A stretch of DNA of 13,296 nucleotides, taken from NCBI GenBank assembly GCA_025201765.1, contig MU623729.1, forward strand, positions 1-13,296, written 5' to 3'. A program made the position numbers and the translations under genes. The DNA is from Daldinia sp. FL1419. Taxonomy: Eukaryota; Ascomycota; Sordariomycetes; Xylariales; Hypoxylaceae. The notes below the pieces were generated by a model, which searched no databases, was not told the DNA's origin, and saw nothing but the letters and a program-made list of their open reading frames with translations. Of the stretch, positions 8,191-13,296 are shown one piece after another (position 1 is the stretch's first letter; every line of letters begins with the position of its first letter).

Positions 8191-8210
8191 GGGTAGTAAT
8201 AAATAAATAA

Positions 8211-8222
8211 ATAAATTATATA
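8211..8222. repeat. Right 12-bp target-site duplication of the nested family 1 copy
   Basis: ataaattatata, exact repeat of 7246-7257. Its left part merges with the aaat-type tail of the nested copy, so the true duplication could be a few bases shorter. Confidence 0.8.
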
Positions 8223-8598
8223 TATTTTAACCTTTTTTTAAAATAATTTCTTTATAATATAACAATATTTTTATTATTTATTAAAAAAAATAATAAAATT
8301 ATTTTAAATTTTATTATTGTTCTACACCTGAGCCACTGCCATACCACTTTATAAAATTTAGATATTATAATATATAAAATATTTTTTTATATTAAGGTCT
8401 AATCATTTTTATTAAAAAATAAATTTTAATAGAAATATAAAATAAAACCAAAATTATAATAATATAATTTAATTAAATAAATAATAAATAGGTTTTTTCC
8501 GGAACACAATTCTTACCCGGAACAAATACCAAAAGATAGACCAGATACCTGTAATATATTCTAGGTAAACTGGGGTAGTAATAAATAATAATAAATAA
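8223..8598 (+). mobile_element. Family 1 element, outer copy, 3' part
   Basis: Continuation of 6636-7257 after the nested insertion. It aligns to the 3' part of the nested copy (from about 7843) and of the left copy (from about 727). It has the same 2 bases that the nested copy lacks, in agreement with the left copy. Islands with remaining G+C are at 8322-8350 (cacctgagccactgcc) and 8500-8580. It ends in ggggtagtaataaataataataaat and is followed at once by the 17-bp duplication. Confidence 0.86.
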
Positions 8599-8615
8599 TA
8601 TTATAATAAAATCTA
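8599..8615. repeat. Right 17-bp target-site duplication of the outer family 1 element
   Basis: tattataataaaatcta, exact repeat of 6619-6635. It keeps its single C in both copies. Confidence 0.85.
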
Positions 8616-9831
8616 ATTTAATATATTAAAATCCCTATAATAAATTATTTAATTATTATTAAAAATATTTATTAAATTTATTAATTTTAATTTTTTAAAA
8701 TTTTTTATATTAAATATTATTTTAAATTAATAAATAAAAGTGATATAAATATTATAAGCTTATTATTATATATATTATTGAATGGTGTTATCTTTTCTAT
8801 TTTGGATTAATATAATCTTTTTACTTTATTTTTTTAATATAAATAAATATTATTATTATTATTAATTAAAATAGAATAATTATTAAATATTAATAAAATA
8901 TTTTTATTAAAATATAATTTGGATTTTATCTTAAATTTATTTATTTTATTTTATTTTCTTTTAATTTATTAAATATTTTATTCAATATTTTAAATATATT
9001 ATTAATTTATATTCCAACTAAATCAAATTAATTAAATAATTCAAAAACTAAGAAATATAAATTATAAATTAATATAATTATAAAGGAATTTTTATAATAA
9101 TACTTATAATAAATTATTCATTAATATATATCAATTTTAACTACTTTATAAAATAATTTCACAATAATTATTATAATATTTTTAAAAAAAAATAATCTTT
9201 AAGTTTTTTAAATAATATAATAATAATAATAAAATTTAAATTAATATTTAATTAAATATATATTTATATAATATTATAAAATTATATAACCATTTTTTTA
9301 ATTTATTATTATAAATATAAAATAAATGTAATAATAATTTATTAATTAAAATATTAAATTATAAATAGTTATGTAAATATTTTTTCTTTCTTTTTATTAT
9401 TATAACCTTAAATAATAAATTGTAATTTTTTATATAATTTATTGATACTTTTCTTTTTAATTTTATAAATAATTTATAATTTAAATAATTAAATACTCCT
9501 ATATTTTTTCTTATTATAGTTTTCAAATAAGAACATTCTTTATCTAATAAAGTTTTTAATTTCTTATATATTCATTGTTTTAAATAATTAATTTAAAATA
9601 ATAATTTTCTTTTTTTAATATAATTATAATAATAACTTTATATTAATTATTTCTTTAAAAGATAAGTAAATCATATTATAAAAATTCATTAATTAAAATT
9701 TATTTTTACTTTTAAAAGATCATCTTTATGGTTATTTTACCACAAATGTTTTAACTTTAAAAACATATTTATTACTATTATTATATTTATAATTAAAATC
9801 TTTATTTATAAGATTTAAAATATAAATCTAT
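8616..9831. other. AT-rich spacer of 1.2 kb
   Basis: Nearly all A and T. From about 9360 on, the few other bases are mostly C on the + strand, the reverse of family 2. I see no gene, RNA or assignable repeat on the + strand. Read on the - strand, 9400-9540 (gtatttaattatttaaattataaattattt, read in pieces) and 9700-9750 (taaagatgatcttttaaaa) look loosely like pieces of the family 2 array, so it may hold a very decayed inverted family 2 fragment. That likeness is weak in sequence this low in complexity. Confidence 0.45.
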
Positions 9832-9872
9832 GTCTTTCTTATTTCATTAGTTACGCCATAAATCTAACTAAT

Positions 9873-9884
9873 CAATTAGTTCCT
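9873..9884. repeat. Left inverted-repeat candidate of family 2 (right copy)
   Basis: caattagttcct; its reverse complement aggaactaattg matches the right end of the same copy, agg(ct)aactaattg at 12673-12686, with a 2-base gap. This within-copy pairing is the best evidence for inverted-repeat ends in this family. Confidence 0.42.
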
Positions 9885-10081
9885 AAAAAAATCAATAAAA
9901 AAATCCCATAATTTTGGATATTAAATTCTGTTGTATAAGTACCTCTGGTTGTAATTAGATGTAAATTGGCTTAAAAAATTGCAAATTAAACTAGTTTTTA
10001 AATGATATTAATTATTAGTGTTTTAAGGAGGTTTTTGAATTGATATAATAAATTAAAGTAGTTTTGAATTTTGGTGTGCCC

Positions 10082-10100
10082 TGTGCGAGCGCCTGTGGCT
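10082..10100. other. Conserved GC core of family 2 (right copy)
   Basis: tgtgcgagcgcctgtggct, 17 of 19 bases identical to 1682-1700. In this copy the surroundings (10040-10125) also keep more G and C, so the true conserved domain may be 80-100 bases long. Confidence 0.55.
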
Positions 10101-10178
10101 TCCTGTGGTGTACAGTTTTTTTGGTTAAATAAAAACTTATATCAGTAAATTCCCTAATGATTGTTCAATTAGGGTATT

Positions 10179-10230
10179 AATTAGGAATTTTAATTGAATA
10201 GGAGTTTTAATTAAATAGGAGTTGTAATAG
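10179..10230 (+). repeat. 17-bp minisatellite, three units
   Basis: Units start at about 10179 (18 bases), 10197 and 10214. The second is aataggagttttaatta. It is the counterpart of the four-unit array at 1783-1850, so the unit number changed between the copies. Confidence 0.75.
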
Positions 10231-10249
10231 CTACTTAAATGCAAAATAA

Positions 10250-12540
10250 TTATATCTTAAAAAAGGTATTAAAATAAATAATTAATAAAAATAATTGTTA
10301 ATAGTAGTAATTAATATTTAAAAAAATAAATAAATAATATATTTAATAAAAGATATGGAAATTATAAATTTTTGTAAGAAATTATAAGAAAAATTAAATA
10401 AATTGATAATTAAAAATTTAATTTAATTAAATAAAAATTAACTCTTAAGGATTTATATATTAAACAGAAGTTCTAAAGGAATAGGAATTCTAATAGTTAC
10501 TTAGATGTAAGGTGATTATATCTTAAAAAAGGTATTTAAGTGATTAAATAAAAGGTTAATTAATAGAAGTAATTGTTGGTGTTTAAAAGATAGAATAAAT
10601 GATATATTTAATTGGGGATAAAGTTATAAATTATTATAAAAAGTTATATAAAAGGTAATGTTTAAAGAATTTGATTTAATTAAATAAGAATTAATTTTTA
10701 AGAATTTATTTACATTTAAAAAAGTTTGTGGAAACCTTAAAAGGGATTGTTTTATGGAGGTTAAGTAATAGGGTTTTATAAAGTAATTTTAATTATGTAA
10801 TTATATTATTTCAATTTATTATAATAGAAAATTTAATTTAATTAAATAAGAATTAATACTTAAGGATTTATATATTAAATAAGAATTTTAATTGAATAAA
10901 AGTTTTAATAATTCTTGTAAAATATACCCTATAATAAACCAAAAGTTTAAATAAAATAAATAATATAATGTAATTATATTTTATAAAAAGTATTAAAGTA
11001 ATTAAATAGAAAAATTAATAAAAGTAATTGTTGGCAATGGTAGTACATTTAAGAGGTTGAATAGATAATATATTTAGTAAGAGAGTAAATGTATAAATTA
11101 TTGTAAAAGTTTTAAGAGAAAATAATAGTTTTGTAGAGTTTTATTTAATTAGATAAGAAAATAATTTCTGAGGGCTTATTTATATTTTAAAAAGTTTGTA
11201 GAAACCTTAGAATGGTTAGTTCTATGGAGGCTAATAGGGTTTTGTAAGGTAGTTTTAGTTATGTAATTATATTACCTTAGTTTAATAAAAGATTAATAAA
11301 GGTGATTATTGGTAATGGTAATGTGTATTTAGGAGGTTATATTTAATAAAAGGTAAGAAAGGTGTATATTATTGTACAAAACTCTATAAAAGTAATCCTT
11401 GAAGAATTCTGTAGAGTTTGATTTGATTAAATAAAAAAACAATTTTTAAGGGCTTATTTATATTTTAAAAGGTTTGTAGAAACTTTAGAAGGGTTGGTTT
11501 TATATAGTTTTTGCAGGATATGTCTTCTATTTTAGCTATTTTATAATAAATTATATTTTGAAGAAAGTATTAAAATGATTAAATAAAAGGTTAATAAAGG
11601 TAATTGATAGGAATGGTAATTAATGTTTAAAGGATAGAATAGGTAATATATTTAATAAAAGAGTAAATTTATAAACTATTGTAAGAAATTATATAAAAGG
11701 TGATTTTTAAAGAGTTTGATTTAATTAGATAAGAAAATAATTTCTGAGGGTTTATTTATATTGAATAAGAGCTCTAATAGCTTTTGGAGGATATATCTTG
11801 TACTTTAGTTACTTTATAATTAATTATATTTTTTAGAAGGTAGATATTAAAATAATTAAATATAAGGTTAATAAGGGTAATTGATGATAATGGTAATGTG
11901 CGTTTAAGAGGTTATATTTAATAAGAGGATTAAAAATGTATATATTTGTATGAAATTTTATAAAAGTAATTTTTAAAAAATTATAATAAATTTGATTTAA
12001 TTAGATAAGAATTAATTCTTAAAGGTTTATTATATTTAAAAAAAATTTATGGAGATTTTAGAAAGGTTAATTCTTTAGAAGTTAGGTAATAGGTTTTAAT
12101 AGTTCTTATAAAATATGCTTTATTTTACATTTTAGTTATTATATAATAAATTAAAAGGTATTTAATAAGAATTTTAATAGTTTTTATAGGATATATCTTA
12201 TATTTTAATTATTTTATAATAGGTTAGAGGTTATATGAAAAAGGATGCAAATTATTTATATCTTAAGGAGGGTAATAAGGTGATCAGTTGGAATAATTAT
12301 TAGAGGTGATTGCTTGTTAATGGTAGTGCGTATGATGAGGTTATCTTGAAAAAGAGGACCGAAATTGTATATATTTGTATAAAGGCTCTATAGAAATAAT
12401 TATTGAAAAATTGTAATAAGCTTGAATTGATCAGATAAGAAAGATAACTCTTAAAGGCCTATTTATATCTAAAAGAATTATGGAAACTTTAGAAAGTTTG
12501 GTTCTATAGAGGCTAATAGGGTTTTTGCAATGTAATATTT
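10250..12540 (+). repeat. Degenerate tandem array, eight units (right copy)
   Basis: The anchor around ttaattagataagaa recurs near 10425, 10671, 10831, 11141, 11418, 11717, 11991 and 12421. Spacing is about 246, 160, 310, 277, 299, 274 and 430, against 271, 158, 231, 302, 298, 420 and 434 in the left copy. The first two and the last intervals correspond well. Frequent companion blocks are ggttaataaaggtaattg with a following atggtaatg, and ggagtatat/ggatatatctt followed by tattttaattattttataat. Units differ by loss of whole blocks. Confidence 0.7.
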
Positions 12541-12667
12541 ATTACCTAATTATGTTATATTAATTTAATATATATTTAAAATATATATATTTTTAAAGGG
12601 TTTTTTTTTAAAATTATATTTATTATTAAATATTAAATTAATAATTATAGAATGAAATTAATTGGTC

Positions 12668-12686
12668 CTGAAAGGCTAACTAATTG
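12668..12686. repeat. Right inverted-repeat candidate of family 2
   Basis: ctgaaaggctaactaattg, followed by tgaagcgaccagtcc, is the best preserved end of the family. Its reverse complement resembles both left ends (1481-1494 and 9873-9884) with small gaps. The ggtc at 12664-12667 and gacc at 12693-12696 also form a short flanking inverted pair. The left copy has the homologous but mutated sequence at 4425-4443. Confidence 0.42.
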
Positions 12687-12714
12687 TGAAGCGACCAGTC
12701 CAAAAAAACTAGTA

Positions 12715-13296
12715 GATTTATTATAAAAATATGATTTTATAATTATAATTTTAAAATTAATTAATTTTCTATTTATTTTAATAATATAAATTTTATTATT
12801 TTTAATAATTAATTTATAAAGATTAATTTAATTATTTCTTTTATAATAGATATATATTTTAAATTAAAAAAATAGGTTTAATATATTTAATATATTTAAT
12901 TTATTTTTTATACCTAAAATATTATTAATTTATTATTTAATTTTAAATTTATAAAATTTATTTATTACGTTTTTAATAACTATAACTTAAATAATAATAA
13001 AAGGGAAAAATAATGAACTATTTATTAATTTTAAATATATTTTACATATAAATAATATTAATATTAAATTATTTAATTTAATAATATTATTAATAACTTT
13101 TATAATTATTTACAAAATATAATGAATATTGATTTAAATGCTTTAAAGGTCTTTTAGTATTACTTCATTTTATATTATAATAGGTTATAATATCATTTAA
13201 TTTTTTTAATTAAATTATATATGTTAATAAATATTTCTTTAATGGATATTAATAATGTTTTTATATTTAAAATAAATTTATTAATTATAAAATTAA
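12715..13296. other. AT-rich right end of the window
   Basis: About 580 bases of A/T sequence with isolated G and C, for example aaagggaaaaataatgaac near 13000 and aaatgctttaaaggtctttt near 13140. No open frame of useful length, RNA gene or copy of the three repeat families is apparent. Confidence 0.5.

Larger units (their letters stand above)
7258..8210 (+). mobile_element. Family 1 element, nested and least mutated copy (953 bp)
   Basis: Inserted into the outer family 1 element at 7257/8223. It lacks the first 37 or so bases of the outer copy, a 5' truncation typical of non-LTR elements. The head (7258-7345) is G+C-rich and close to unmutated. Further G+C-rich islands lie at 7921-7980 and 8101-8200, the latter holding cctacccggaacaaatacc and the conserved accaaaagatgg. 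The 3' end is ggggtagtaataaataaat, running into the duplication. A 2-base deletion near 7965-7970 distinguishes it from both other copies. Low mutation load and nested position agree that it is the youngest of the three. I cannot assign the family: no RT, endonuclease or RNase H motif is visible, so it is a 5'-truncated LINE or a SINE-like non-autonomous element. Confidence 0.88.
9832..12714 (+). mobile_element. Family 2 repeat, right copy (about 2.9 kb)
   Basis: Second copy of the element at 1440-4471, same orientation and same order of parts: left end (9839-9884), GC core (10082-10100), 17-bp minisatellite, eight-anchor array, right end (12659-12714). It is less mutated in places, notably 10020-10110 and 12240-12500, where more G and C survive. 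The left end holds the short hairpin aactaa-tcaa-ttagtt (9865-9880). The + strand is again rich in G and poor in C through the array. No coding capacity can be read. I do not recognise the family, and no clear target-site duplication is visible at its edges. Confidence 0.75.

Noticed and set aside
1870..12540. CRISPR array or simple satellite.
   Set aside because: Repeat units are hundreds of bases long, degenerate and unevenly spaced by loss of blocks. There are no regular repeats with unique spacers and no fixed monomer length.
1..13296. Short open frames in all six frames.
   Set aside because: TAA and TAG occur throughout, no frame shows a recognisable domain, and copies differ by RIP-type changes regardless of frame. 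None is supported as a gene.
1..13296. Mitochondrial DNA with GC clusters, or the genome of a naturally A/T-rich protist.
   Set aside because: No mitochondrial gene or tRNA is present. There is an LTR element with target-site duplication, and repeat copies differ by one-directional transitions, which points to RIP in a fungal nucleus.

Overview
This window is a gene-free block of about 85% A+T (judged by eye) made of decayed repeats. It is most likely nuclear heterochromatin of a filamentous ascomycete (Pezizomycotina) with repeat-induced point mutation (RIP). The evidence is internal. Where two copies of a repeat can be aligned, almost every difference is a transition, and in the clearest case (113-250 against 6643-6780) about 55 of 138 columns differ by G/C to A/T change, with one transversion and no gap. 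I recognise no protein-coding gene, tRNA or rRNA. The exact species cannot be read from the sequence.

Three repeat families build the window. Family 1 is an element of at least 1 kb with a 3' tail of (AATA)n-type repeats. It occurs as a heavily mutated copy (about 105-1097), a second copy (6636-8598), and a third copy (7258-8210) inserted inside the second. Both right-hand insertions have exact direct repeats at their edges (17 bp and 12 bp), as expected of target-primed (LINE/SINE-type) insertion. Family 2 is a roughly 3 kb element (1440-4471 and 9832-12714, same orientation). It has a 5' domain with a GC core, a 17-bp minisatellite, an array of eight degenerate repeat units and imperfect inverted-repeat ends. 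Family 3 is one compact LTR element (4802-6377): two 187-bp LTRs, a 5-bp target-site duplication, a 1.2 kb interior without recognisable gag or pol, and a 32-bp palindrome just downstream of the TATA box.

Layout: family 1 (left), spacer, family 2, spacer, LTR element, spacer, nested family 1 pair, 1.2 kb AT-rich spacer, family 2, AT-rich right end. The spacers are featureless A/T sequence, apart from a weak hint of an inverted family 2 fragment near 9.4-9.75 kb.

The genes do not work together here because no intact gene is visible. What can be read is history: the order of insertions (least mutated copy nested in a more mutated one) and the strand on which cytosines were lost. That strand changes within the LTR element near 5.3 kb, and the two LTRs carry opposite mutation signatures.
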